Origin: Phytophthora quininea
Taxonomy: Eukaryota; Oomycota; Peronosporomycetes; Peronosporales; Peronosporaceae
Assembly (NCBI GenBank): GCA_011947345.1
Contig: JAAVTG010000586.1
Span: forward strand, 310,001-374,000
DNA: 64,000 nucleotides
Direction: 5' to 3'
Of this stretch, positions 43,280 to 53,703 are shown piece by piece. How positions within the stretch are numbered: the stretch's first letter is position 1; each line of letters begins with the position of its first letter. Position numbers and translations under genes: made by a program. The notes under the pieces were generated by a model. The model saw only the letters and a list, made by a program, of their open reading frames with translations. It did no database searches and was not told the origin of the DNA.

Positions 43280-44460
43280 ATGCCGCTCTACCGCCGCGGC
43301 CCGGACTTCGGGCGGCCCAGTGCGGCGGCGCTGGAGCTCGGCGGCTTTACGGCCCGCCCGACGACTCGGCGCGCTCGCTAGACCAAGACCTGCGGCTCTT
43401 CTCGGCCTACTTCCTCGTGGCGGAGACGCTGTCCACGTTCGTGGGCTACCGCATCGCCCAGCACTGTCTGCGCGGCTGCCGCGTGAGCTTCCTGTCGCCG
43501 CTGCAGCGCATGTGGATCGGCGTCTTCTACTGCTGGTTCAAGATCCGACTGATTGACTACGCCTTCCGCGGCTCGGCCTACTACACGACGACACTGCTCA
43601 TCATGGTCGTCTACTTTGTCTACGCCATGCTGGCCTTCGGCTTCCACTCGGGGCCCCTGCAGTTCCTCTTCTTCGACTGCATCCCGCGCAGCAAAATGAC
43701 GCAGAGCTTAATCTACAAGACAGCGCTGCTCTGCAAAGAAGTGTCCAAGCGCGTCGAGTTCTACGTGCTGCAGCAGCTCATCTGCCGACCGCCCATTGAG
43801 ACCCGCAACCGCGACGCTATGACATCGTCGCCGATTGCGACCCACCCGCTGGAACCTCGCGACGCGACGGCTTCGTTCTCTGGCACTGTGGGGTTCTCCC
43901 GCGTCACCTCATTCTTCGGACGAGAAGTGGTCGTCAACATCGAGGTCTGGAACAGATCCATGTGCCAGCAGTGGGCCATGGCGTTGAGCTCTGCAGCGCG
44001 TACGACCGCCTCTCGTATTCGTGCCAAGCCTGAGGATATTGCAGCTGCAACGGCTAGCGTGTTCGAGTGTCGGTACATGTTCGTCATGCAGCAGGACGGT
44101 CTGTTACTGGGGTTCTTCATGACAAGTCCGACGGCGACGCTGATGGTGAAATTCCGTGATGGCCAGGCGGTCCCGTTCGAGTTGATGCTGCGGTTCCAGT
44201 GCAGTTCTCGTTCGGCGCTGCCCACGACACAGCCGCAGTTCCTGTATGCAGAGTGTCCGAGACTGGTTGGTCGAGCGTCCATGGCCCAGAAGAACGCCGT
44301 CTACAGGTTGCTGTGCCAACTGAACGCTGCACATGGACACCGTGTTGATGTGCCACTGCGGGCACTGCGATGCAAGAATTTCATTGATGCTGGCGTCGGC
44401 CAAGTGGTGAAGAAGAAAGCCCGCAACACGGGCTCATTCGATGAGCTGGAGGGCATCTGA
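43280..44460 (+). CDS. Membrane-associated protein of unknown function (one frame break)
   Basis: I place the start at the ATG at 43280 (MPLYRRGPDFGRPSAAALEL), which after a one-base loss near 43340 joins the long frame at LYGPPDDSARSLDQDLRLFS. The main frame is open upstream to 43012 without conserved content, which argues for the shifted start. Hydrophobic helices appear at about 43390-43510 and 43570-43680 (TTLLIMVVYFVYAMLAFGF, GPLQFLFFDC). The C-terminal half is mixed alpha/beta (FSGTVGFSRVTSFFGREVVV ... YMFVMQQDGLLLGFFM) and ends SFDELEGI. No family recognised. Confidence 0.62.
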
Positions 44461-44629
44461 GACCGTTCTTCTCGTGTGGAGATCATCGAGTTTCCCTAAT
44501 TTATATTTGAAGAAGCGCTGCGCTTCTCGCTCTAAGATATGAAGGCGTGTTACGCCCAACAGTACAGCTAGATTTGCTCTAAACGCCTTTGTTTATCGTG
44601 TACAGTTCAGTAGTGACAATTCTGATCTT

Positions 44630-46342
44630 CCTAGCGGCAAAACTGCGGCGCTGGAGCAGTGGTAGGCACCATGCCTAGCGTGAATTCTGCCTTCTGGAAC
44701 TGCTCTGCGTTCCACGCATCGTCACGGGCATCTGGTGGTGGTCCTTCAATTGTTGGCATTGGAAGTGGCGGTGCTGTTGAGGTTTTGGTTGCAGGCGTTC
44801 CGAATGCCGACGACGACGACGTTGCTGTGGCACCAAACGCGCTGGTACTTGGAGCACCAAATGGACTGCTGGATGGAGTGGCTCCAAACGGAGACGCTGT
44901 TGCCGTCGTAGATGAAGCTCCAGCGCCAAATGGGTTGGCCGTTCCAGTTGTGCTTCCTGAAGAGGAGCCAAAGCCCGTCGAGGACCCACCAAAAGGTGTC
45001 GACGTCGCAGTATTTGTCGATGCACCACCTCCAAATGGATTAGCGCTGGTTGTCGTTCCAGACGAACTGCCGAAAGCCGAGCTAGTGTTTCCCGAAGGCG
45101 TGCCAAAAGGCGAGGATGTGGCCGTTGCTGCTGCTCCTCCACCGAACGGCGACGCTGCCGGCTTTGCCCCGCCGTCAAATCCAGATAATCCCGATCCAGT
45201 AGCGCCAAATGCAGTCGCTGACGACGTAGTACTGCTTCCAAATGGCGACGACGAAGTCGTGGCGCCAGCTCCAAATGGAGACGAAGCCGGAGCACTGGTG
45301 GCACCCCGAACGGTGTAGTGGAAGGCGCGCCGAATGGGCTAGCTGCTGGTGTCGCTGGTTTTCCAAATGGCGACGAAGCAGCAGTAGCGGCAGCTCCAAA
45401 CGGAGACGACGAAGGTGCGGCGGCTGCCCCTCCAAATGGTGACGATGCCGGGGCAGCAGCAGCGCCACCTCCGAACGGATTCGCTGCTGCACTACCAAAT
45501 CCTGCTCCTCCTCCTAGTGTCGACGGTGCTCCAAAGGCTGTTGACGTGCTACCTCCACCAAACGGACTAGCTGCTGCTCCGCCAAATCCAGTAGTACCGC
45601 CACCAAACGGGCTAGCAGCAGGCGTCGCAGGTTTCCCAAACGGCGATGCTGCTGCTGTCGCCCCTCCAAAAGGACTCGCCGTAGTCGTCCCACCGCCAAA
45701 CGGAGACGCCGACGCCGCCGGAGCTCCGAATGGACTTGCAGCACCTCCTCCAAAAGGGTTGGCAGCTCCACCTCCAAACCCCGAAGACCCTGGCAGCGGT
45801 TCTCCATTGAACAGCTTCTGCGCCGACTGGTGGTTCTCCAGCAATGAAATCACTCGCTGTCGTTGGCTCTGCTGCTCTGCCGCCAGTCTCTGCATCTTTT
45901 GCGTGGATTGCGAGCAGTTCCCCGATGTCTTGAGCTCCTGGTACGCTTCCCATCGAGCCTCTTCGGCACTCACGTCTCCTCCCACACAACTTGGCAGCTA
46001 CAACACAATCCATCAATCAACAACCACTGACTCCTCCTCTAAGCAACATGAACCACGTACTCCTTTAGCAACTGCGAAGCCTGAAAGTGGCCACTGTGGC
46101 GGATGGCGCAGCTCCTCGATGGCCAACGTCCGTCCCGACTCGGTCATCTCCACGCCATGGCTGGCTCCTGTGTTGCCTCCTCCTCCGAACGGACTCTGCT
46201 GCGCCCCGAAGCTATTGCCGCCGTTGCTGCGGTTGCCGTTGCCTCCAAAGGCCTCGTGCGAGAAGCGGCAGTTGTTGCCGTTGCGGCAATTGCCCTGCAG
46301 GAAGAACTTGCACGGCTTCATGAAGCCTCCTGGTCGGCCCAT
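44630..46342 (-). CDS. NUP42: NUP42/NUPL2-like nucleoporin: CCCH zinc finger plus FG repeats (one frame break)
   Basis: Exons 46342-46061 and 45997-44630; intron 45998-46060 (GTACGT..GTAG). The N-terminus is a CCCH zinc finger, CKFFLQGNCRNGNNCRFSH. A helical segment (ARWEAYQELKTSGNCSQSTQKMQRL) precedes about 35 SPFG/GFG-type repeats. The C-terminus (WNAEQFQKAEFTLGMVP) matches the conserved tail of human NUP42 (EQFQSKKFTLGKIP in shape), which binds GLE1 at the cytoplasmic face of the pore during mRNA export. One-base loss in a G run (CCCC on plus) near 45308. The antisense strand is open for long stretches purely because of the repeats. Confidence 0.8.
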
Positions 46343-46396
46343 GCTGTACTGAATTTTCTACTGGTGACTTTGTACAGTATACTGAGCGATCAGAAA

Positions 46397-47714
46397 ATGA
46401 AGGAGGTGACCATCGGCGGTCTGATCTTGCTGGCGTCCGTGGCGACCACGTGCGTGTTTGAGTCTGCGCTGGTGCGTAGCATCAAGAGCTTCGAAGAGGG
46501 TCGAGCGGTGGTGGTTTCCCTGCCAGGCCCTCAAGTCTCGACGCTGAATGAAGACAAACTCGTGCACTTCAGTGGCCTCATCACAACGACGCAAGCCCCA
46601 CGCAATACAACAATTGATGATCTCCGGTTGAGTCCATTTGTATTGGACTTAACTTTCGGCATTGCCGTGAAGGGAGTGAGACTGCACCGTCATGTGGAGA
46701 TGCTGCAGTGGGTCGAGACGTCCCACACAAGCACCAGCAGCACCCCAGAAGACGAAGATCGGAGAGTCGACGACGACCGGGACAGGATTTTCATGTACGA
46801 TCTTAAGTGGAAGGAGGAAAGAATCGACAGCAGTGCTTTCAATGATATAAGCTACTGGAATCCGCCGGATGAAGCGTGGATCCACAAGGGTTTGGTGGTC
46901 ACAGCTAAAGATTTGATTATCGGGGAGTTCCCGTTGAGTGACGAGCTCGTGGACCAAATTCAGAGGCGGGAGCGCGTGCAGTTGGATAACTCAAACAGGA
47001 GGGTGATGCAGAATGTGATGGAGCAGTGGGAAGGTGGCAATTGGCGAAAAGAGAGTGCACTGGGTACTGTTACGATGAAGGAGAACTACTTTTATTTACG
47101 CACTGAACAGAGAGAACCAGTGCTGGGAGACCTTCGTGTATACTTTGAAGTCGCCCCTAACTACCCAGTGACGGTGTGTGCAAAGCAACAAAAGGGAAAG
47201 TTGGTGCCTTTCAAGAGCAAAGCCGGCGACAAACTGTTCTTGCTGGAAGACGGAGTGATGGAGGCGGATGAACTATTCGACAAGAAGACGCAGACAGAAG
47301 TAAGTGATGAGTACTTGTTATTTACAGGATGGAGGAGTAATGCTTGTAATTTTGTTGCAGGTGCGGAAGAATCGGTTTTTCCGGTTGTTCGCTGGCGTGA
47401 TGGCTTTCATGGGCTTTCTGGTACTGCGTGTTCCTCTTCTCGACCACTTTCGACCGGTTTTTGGCGTTCAACAGCATTTGCTGGCAAGCAGTCTAAGCCT
47501 CGCGCTTACTTTCTCGGTCGTCGGCGTTAACTGGGTCTTGTACAGGTAAAAGATACAGTATCGATGCTATTGCGTTGCTTTCTAGCTGATTTTCTAACGA
47601 GAGTTTCTATTTGGCAGACCATTGTGGACAGTAGCGATGTGGCTCGGCGGTTGGGCACCTTCCGTTGCATTATTCCTTTTCTATCGCGCCAAGCGCGAGT
47701 TGAAAACGCAGTAA
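46397..47714 (+). CDS. TMEM43: TMEM43/LUMA family membrane protein
   Basis: Three exons: 46397-47299, 47361-47545, 47618-47714, with clean GT..AG introns (GTAAGT donor at 47300, GTAAAA at 47546). About 394 residues. One N-terminal membrane segment (IGGLILLASVATTCVFE), a long lumenal domain with EEGRAVVVSLPG, LRLHRHVEMLQWVE and VRVYFEVAP-like blocks typical of the TMEM43 family, then three C-terminal membrane helices (LFAGVMAFMGFLVLRVPLL, SLSLALTFSVVGVNWVLY, WLGGWAPSVALLFFY). TMEM43 proteins act in the ER and inner nuclear membrane. Starts only 54 bp from the divergent NUP42-like gene. Intact. Confidence 0.82.
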
Positions 47715-47781
47715 GTTGTATGGGTCCCAAAACAATTGCACGGACCAGATGGAGTCGAAAATGTTGTGCGCTCTTTTGATG

Positions 47782-48957
47782 TTATGCTGTAACAGTATCG
47801 TGCGGCAGCGTTTCCAGCATCCGCGCCATCTCGCTGACTGTCCCATCAACCAGTTTCCTCACTGCATTGACGAACTTGGACTCATCTTGGTTGAAATCGC
47901 CTGGCACAAAGCGGGCGTAGTATTCCAGTCGTGCCGAGTTGCTGCTTTGTGGTCGAACAGTCAGCCACGTGGTCTCGTGGAAATGAAAGTCACCGAACTC
48001 GTCTTGCCCCTTGTACAGCGCACGACACGCTAACACTTGGCGGTTGCTCTCCTCATACTTCCTCATCGCGCCATTCCCAATCGTATATCGGTTGCTGTCA
48101 TTTGACTCGTAGTGGAACCCCATTGAGAGGCTGGCGACGCTGTCGGAATCCTCGACATCTTTGTTCGAATGCGCACGAGCCGACATCGTTACTAAGGATG
48201 TCAATGCGTTGTTGACTTGTTCGACTCCAAACGGAACGTCAATTGCAGTCGCAGTCTCCAGGAAAGTTGCTCCCTCGAGTTGTTTCCAGGCCAATGTGCA
48301 TGTTGATGGTGATGACGTCTTAAACTCAACGCCAAGCAGCACTTGGTCCGTCTGGGCGTAGACTTCATCCAACTCCTCGGCAAACGTCTTCCGCATTGCT
48401 GTGTTGTACTTGAATGCCTCCGTCTTGTCCACCACAGCGTGATGCTCTACTTGTGGTTTTACCGAAAGCATCGTGTTCATTTGATGGATCAGCGCTGCTC
48501 GATTCATCACATAGGCACTGAGTCGACTGTGCTCCGCCTCGGATTCTCGCCTCAATTCCAACTGCTGCATCGCGATCGCCTTCCACATGCTAAAGAGTGG
48601 ATTGCAAGCTTGCTTCTTCTTCCGGCGAGCTTGTTGAGTTTGGAGTCTGGCCAATTCATTCGACAGATCGATCGTTTGCTGCTTCAGCGTCTTCCTTTCG
48701 ACTTTCACTTTCAGGCGGTATTTAAACCTTCGCTCGGCTCCTTTGTCGATCTTCTGCAAAGAGTTCTTGCCTCGTCGCTCTTCTTCGCTGCTTGGTGTTT
48801 GTTCGTCGGTCGCACTGCCCCAGGAGGCGAGAAGCGACTCGGTCTCTTCTATCAGTTGATGGCAGGCGAGATGCAGCTCCTCAGGCGGTTTATGGCTTTC
48901 ATCATATTGTTCTTCCCAGTCGTCCAGAAACTCCACAAGCGCCTGACTGTCTTCCAT
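47782..48957 (-). CDS. bZIP-like coiled-coil protein, tandem copy 1
   Basis: 391 residues, intact. After an acidic N-terminus (ALVEFLDDWEEQYDE) comes a basic region running into a leucine-heptad coil (AERRFKYRLKVKVERKTLKQQ, then LSNELARLQTQQARRKKK). The remainder is an alpha/beta region of about 220 residues containing MRKYEESNRQVLACRALYKG and FHFHETTWLTVRP, START/Bet-v1-like in its pattern. Comparable oomycete proteins are often labelled 'M96 mating-specific protein family'; I use that name only as a pointer. DNA binding is inferred from the basic-leucine layout and unproven. Confidence 0.66.
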   Translation of the reverse strand: MEDSQALVEFLDDWEEQYDESHKPPEELHLACHQLIEETESLLASWGSATDEQTPSSEEERRGKNSLQKIDKGAERRFKYRLKVKVERKTLKQQTIDLSNELARLQTQQARRKKKQACNPLFSMWKAIAMQQLELRRESEAEHSRLSAYVMNRAALIHQMNTMLSVKPQVEHHAVVDKTEAFKYNTAMRKTFAEELDEVYAQTDQVLLGVEFKTSSPSTCTLAWKQLEGATFLETATAIDVPFGVEQVNNALTSLVTMSARAHSNKDVEDSDSVASLSMGFHYESNDSNRYTIGNGAMRKYEESNRQVLACRALYKGQDEFGDFHFHETTWLTVRPQSSNSARLEYYARFVPGDFNQDESKFVNAVRKLVDGTVSEMARMLETLPHDTVTA

Positions 48958-49209
48958 CTCGAGGGCTGGGCGAGAAGAAACAGAAATGACACACTACCAG
49001 CAGCAACAGTACTGTACCAAGAACACGTGATTGTGGGATCGCAAGAACACATAATCACCCGCGATTAACCCTTACCAGTATATCCACGCCGATTGGTTTC
49101 CCGTCTGGAATCTCGGCGCGTTTCCAGGTGATGGCAATGTTCAGCCCTGATGCATGAATTCACCAAAGCACACCATGTTATCCGGAGCCAACACTATCTC
49201 CTCGCGTAT
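48958..49209. other. Spacer between the two bZIP-like genes
   Basis: Promoter of copy 1 and 3' flank of copy 2, both on the minus strand. No other feature seen. Confidence 0.35.
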
Positions 49210-50408
49210 TTAAACAACTACTTCCATCGATTCTCCATCATTTTTGGCAAGCATGTCAAGCATCCTCATCATCTTGTTGCTTCCGTCCTCCACCAGCTTC
49301 GTCGCGGCATTGACGAACAGCGTAGTCTTGGCCGTGGTACCGTCCGAGCTGTTGACTTGTCCCGGCAGAAATCGGCCGTAGAGTTCCAACCGTGTGGAGC
49401 TGTCGCCTTTTGCGGATACGATCAGCCACATCGTTTCGTGCAGCAGCAGTCCGTCGAATTCGCCGTGGCCTTCAAGCAGCGCACGATACACGAAAACACG
49501 GCGCTCAGATTCATGGAATTTCTTCATGGCGCCATAGCCAACCACGTTCGCACTGTCATGCTCAGCGTGACGAAATCCCGAGTATTTGACCGCGAATGTG
49601 TTGCTATCGGAGTCATCAACGTCGGTATCGTTAGCGCTCGCTGTTGTCCTCACTAAAGCAGCAAAGGCGTCGCATATACGATCGAGCTCGAGCGGAACAT
49701 CCGTGGCAGTTGAGAATTCCAGGAGATCAATCCCTTGGAACTGTTTCCAAGTCAACGTGTAGGTCGACAGTGACGACGCTGTCGATTCGACTCCACGCAT
49801 CGCGTGATCCATTTGGGCGTAGATTTCATCCAACTCCTCAGCAAACGCCTTCACCATCGCCATACCGCTCTGAGGCGTCTTCGTCGAGCACAGGACTTGG
49901 GAATCACTTAACTTTCTCGATGCTAGGACTGTGTTCATCTCGCGGATCAGCAGCGCCTGGTTCATCGCGTCGGCGCTGAGTCGATTTTGCTCCTTCTCAG
50001 ATTTCCTCCGCAATCCCAACTCCCGCGTTGCAATCGCCTTCCACATGCTGAAGGACGGATTGCACGCTAGCTTCTTCCTGCGTGCTTGTTGAGTCTGCAG
50101 TCGACTTAACTCATTCGACAGATCGATGGCTTGCTGCTTCAACGCGCTCCGTTCCGCTTTCACTTTCTGGCGATACTGCAGTCGTCGCTGAGCTCCGTTG
50201 TCAACTTTCTCTTGGCGTTCGCGTTTCCGACGAGTACTAGTAGTTCGCAGTCCATCGTCACTTCCAACTTGGAAGTCTTCCATTGTGTCGGTCTCTGATA
50301 GCAAGTGGCTCGAGGAGCAGATCGTCCAACTCGACCAATTGATGATGAAGTTGGTTGTCAGCTGGCCCCACTCCTCCAGAAATTCCGCAATCGCTTGGTA
50401 TTCGGCCA
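49210..50408 (-). CDS. bZIP-like coiled-coil protein, tandem copy 2
   Basis: About 399 residues from the ATG at 50406-50408 (MAEYQAIAEFLEEW). Same architecture as copy 1: basic-leucine stretch AQRRLQYRQKVKAERSALKQQ, LSNELSRLQTQQARRKK, CNPSFSMWKAIA, and the C-terminal domain with MKKFHESERRVFVYRALLEG and LLLHETMWLIV. Residues ~17-45 look out of register with copy 1: the alternative frame there (QLHHQLVELDDLLLEPLAI) aligns better with copy 1, so a pair of compensating indels may be present around 50290-50360. Confidence 0.66.
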
Positions 50409-50622
50409 TCTTGGCAAAACACAAAGTGAATTGCGAATGAATGAGCAATAACTGATGAAGATTGTGCTGCTGAAGAAAACACACAATCAAACTCAACAAA
50501 ACAGGATTAGTTTCTCACGATTTCCTGCAGATGAGAAACATTTGTTACTAGCATAACTTTCTCGTAAATTGCTAAGTAAAACAAAAGCTTGGATTCCCTT
50601 AAAGCAGTCGACGTCGTTCCTA

Positions 50623-51547
50623 TTAGACAACCATTGCGGGGTTCTTCTCCACAGCGTCCAGTAGATCCATGATGGTCGAAAAGCGAATGTCGGGGAAAAA
50701 CTCTTCGCGATCGCGTTGGACCTTCTTTGGTCGAGGGCCAGCATCCCTTTCGGCGTATAGAGCTTGAATTCAGCCATCGCCGCCATGAAAGAACCTTTTT
50801 CCTCGGCTGCAACAATCTCCTTCAGGGTATCGACAGACTCGAACCTAATCTCCAGGTCCGTCACCTTGTCGTTCCGCTTCAAGACTTCAGCCACCTCCAT
50901 CCACGTCGTCGCTTCGCCTTGAATGCTGGTGTAGTGTCGCCACTTCTTGGGGTCTTCAGTAGCTCACCGACGGCTCTGGCTACGTCGCGGACGCGAGTAA
51001 TTGAGAAAGTGTCGTGACCGGAACCATCAATCGTCAGCGTGTTCGCCTGCATGTCGAGTGGGAACATTCCTTCCACGTCGTAGAGGTGGCGTTTCGAGCT
51101 GGGCACGACGTAGTCCATGACCCACCCGATCATCACCACCGTCCACTCCAACTCGTCCTGGGCTTTCAGCACTTCCTTGACGGTTTGGTTGTAGGGGTGG
51201 ACGATGTCAGCCACGGGGAACGCCTCCGAGTTGTGGGCGAACTCGGATGGAATGAAGCGCTTGCACTTGGGCGTCTGCTTGCAGGCCTCGATCAGAGCCA
51301 AATGGGCGTCGATGTAGTCTGGAAACATCCCGGGAATCGTGGCCACGAGAGCGTCGCAGTCATGCAGCAGCTCTACGAGTTGAACGACCGACGTGTAGTC
51401 GGTGATTCGTTGGCCAAGTACTCCCGGTTTCCCATCAAAGAAAGCCTTGTGGGACCGCGTCAGGATCACCACCTCGAGGCCGGCCTTGGGCAGCTCCTCG
51501 GCAAAGTATTTGGCAAAGCACCCGGCACCAGCAACAGCAACGCGCAT
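50623..51547 (-). CDS. NmrA-like / isoflavone-reductase-type NAD(P)-binding protein (two frame breaks)
   Basis: About 308 residues. The N-terminal Rossmann motif MRVAVAGAGCFAKYF (GxGxxA) is followed by VILTRS, FIPSEFAHNSE and ITRVRDVARAVGELL, the standard blocks of atypical short-chain dehydrogenases of the NmrA/PCBER group. These bind NAD(P)H and act as reductases or redox sensors. One-base losses near 50940 and 50690 shift the C-terminus, which in the corrected frame ends with IMDLLDAVEKNPAMVV and stops at 50623-50625. Divergent from PNO1 across 270 bp. Substrate unknown. Confidence 0.78.
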
Positions 51548-51817
51548 GACAATTGGAGCTGATGGGCAGTGATTCTAAGAGTGGGGTTCCTCCAACAAGA
51601 CCAAGATGTCTGTCGATTGCGATCGTCAACAGATCTGGTCCAGTACTTGATTGCGGGGGACCGATCAACAAGGAACTGCGGGCGCGTCATCCAAAAGAGT
51701 TGAAGTTAATGTAGCCATGTCATGTCAGGTGTACCCATCTCTCAAATGATTGCTCCAACAATCTCGAGGCCAGTCATTCGAATAGCAGTTCCAATTCTCT
51801 ACCAAATTCCGGCAGCA

Positions 51818-52504
51818 ATGGACGTGGACATGAGCAACGACATGGTGATCAACGCCGCCGCGATCTCCCAGCAGGCGCAGGACTCGATGGACGTGGAGGC
51901 CGATGACAGCCCCATCCGCCCCAACTTCCCGGCGCTCTCGGCCCAGCAGCAGTCCGGCGGCAAGAACGACTTCCGCCGCGTCCGCGTGCCCGCCCACCGG
52001 TACACGCCGCTCAAGAACGACTGGCCCAACATCATGAAGCCCATCGTGGAGCACCTTCATCTGCAGATCCGCATGAACACCAAGACGCGCTGCATCGAGC
52101 TCAAGAACTCGCCACAGACGGTGGACGCCGGCGCGTTGCAGAAGGCCGCGGACTTTGTGCAGGCCTACATGATGGGCTTCGAGGTGCAGGATGCCGTGGC
52201 GCTGCTGCGGCTGGAGGACCTTTTCATTGACACATTCGAGGTGAACGACGTCAAGATGCTCAAGGGCGACCACCTGAGTCGCGCCATCGGCCGTGTGGCT
52301 GGTCAGGACGGCAAGACCAAGTACGCCGTCGAGAACGCCACGCGCACGCGCATCGTGCTGGCCGACCAGATCCACATTCTGGGCTCCTTTGCCAACATCA
52401 AGCTGGCCAGAGATGCCATTTGCTCGCTCATTATGGGCGCGCCACCAGGAAAGGTCTACAACAAGATGCGCAACGTCGCGAGCCGAATGAACGAGCGATT
52501 TTGA
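51818..52504 (+). CDS. PNO1: PNO1/Dim2, KH-domain 40S ribosome assembly factor
   Basis: 228 residues, the usual size, intact. The N-terminus is acidic and Gln/Ala-rich; the conserved core begins YTPLKNDWPNIMKPIVEHL and includes IRMNTKTRCIELKNS, ALQKAADFVQAYMMGFEVQDA, LLRLEDLFIDTFEVNDVK and a KH motif with GRVAGQDGKTKYAVENAT and HILGSFANIKLARDAICSLIMG. PNO1 binds the 3' end of 18S rRNA with NOB1 in late 40S maturation. The ATG at 51818 is preferred; the upstream in-frame codons to 51722 are unlike the family. Confidence 0.93.
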   Translation: MDVDMSNDMVINAAAISQQAQDSMDVEADDSPIRPNFPALSAQQQSGGKNDFRRVRVPAHRYTPLKNDWPNIMKPIVEHLHLQIRMNTKTRCIELKNSPQTVDAGALQKAADFVQAYMMGFEVQDAVALLRLEDLFIDTFEVNDVKMLKGDHLSRAIGRVAGQDGKTKYAVENATRTRIVLADQIHILGSFANIKLARDAICSLIMGAPPGKVYNKMRNVASRMNERF

Positions 52505-52692
52505 GTTGTGAAGCGGCTTTTTAGAGTTAAGAAGAGATCACGGGACGAGTGCTGCTGCTCGCGGAGCACGACGCGCCCCACTTAAATATATTCCTTTGCT
52601 TTTGTTTGTTTTGACCTGTCTGGACGGTAGCACTCGAGTTGAGCTGTCCGCATCGTTTGAAAGGTGTCGACAATCATCACGAGGGCGGCGGC

Positions 52693-53306
52693 CTATGCGC
52701 GAAACCGTCGCTTTGCACCGAGAGAGGCGTCGACAATGCGGTGCAGCTCGCCGGTAATGGGCTCGATGTTCTTGTCGGCCTCGAAGCAGTCGAACAGCTC
52801 CATGTCCACGCCAGGCATCTCACTATAAAACGCAAGAATCTACACACAAAGAGATCAGCAACCAATTCGATCCCTTTGGCATCTCCACCTTCTCAGTCCT
52901 CACCATATGCGCGGACCCGTAACATGAAAACATTCCTTGCGCTCCCTTCACATGCACCACCTGCGGGTCGATCTGGTTCAGCGTCGCCGCTAAACATTGC
53001 AATCCAAAGTCACCCATGAGCTCCATTGTAACAACCGCCACCTTCCTCCAAGATTCTGCACCCACCGAACTGCAGCGCCGCGTCCTTGAGGTTGATAATG
53101 GTGCGCGTGAACTCGTCCGTATTGACCTCGGTCGTCTCGGACTGCGCTCTGCAATAAACAAACAGTTAATCAATTAGCCCCATATATAATTTTGAACTGC
53201 GCTTCTCCACGCACATCATGTCTCCGCTGTCGCCGTCCAGCAGACACACGTAGCTGGTGCCAGGGTACACGGCCTTGATGCGCTCGAACTGCTCCTGGAA
53301 CAGCAT
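52693..53306 (-). CDS. Roadblock/LC7-type protein, probable LAMTOR3-like Ragulator subunit
   Basis: Four short exons reconstruct a continuous 135-residue frame: 53306-53215, 53148-53066, 52989-52904 and 52839-52693, total 408 bp, with donors GTGCGT, GTGGGT and GTGAGG and AG acceptors. The product has FERIKAVYPGTSYVCLLDGD, then AALQFAATLNQID, then FSCYGSAHMILAFY and ends IEPITGELHRIVDASLG, the strand-helix order of Roadblock proteins and close in pattern to LAMTOR3 (124 residues), which scaffolds MAPK/mTORC1 at lysosomes. A start at 53360 (MSLWCRCLS) is an alternative. No frame errors are needed once the introns are recognised. Confidence 0.6.
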
Positions 53307-53703
53307 GCGTCTCTGCAGGTCGCCGCGTCGTCGCGAGAGGCAGCGGCACCACAGACTCATGGGCGGGGCTCCGCGAAGCAGAGCGGGGTCTCTCGGCAGC
53401 AACTCGTGCTGCGCCAACTGACCCAAGCCCCTCGTCTGCTTCGGACCTGGCAGTGGCTGTTATGGGGCCGATATGTTCGGTCGTGGCATCGCGACATGGG
53501 ACTTCTGCACCACTTATCTCGGGACGCAAAATTTTCGCCGGATTTGCACATATATTCCGACCCATTTATTGTGGACAAGTGTCATGCGTTTTTTCGAGTG
53601 CTTGAAGTCCATTTTCGTCTCCACTTCGGTTGAGGAGATCGCTCTACTGGTGTCTTGGCAACGTGCATGTCAAATGCTTTTGGAATGGCGTGTGTTTGTG
53701 TTT
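53307..53703. other. Spacer between LAMTOR3-like and TRAPPC11 genes
   Basis: About 400 bp: promoter of the LAMTOR3-like gene and 3' flank of TRAPPC11, both minus strand. The open frame 53166-53565 has no conserved residues upstream of 53306. Confidence 0.35.

Noticed and set aside
44659..46352. Long plus-strand open frames opposite the NUP42-like gene (219 and 344 codons)
   Set aside because: They are the complement of FG repeats (PPNG repeats) and lack independent support; the minus-strand protein has a zinc finger, FG repeats and a conserved tail.
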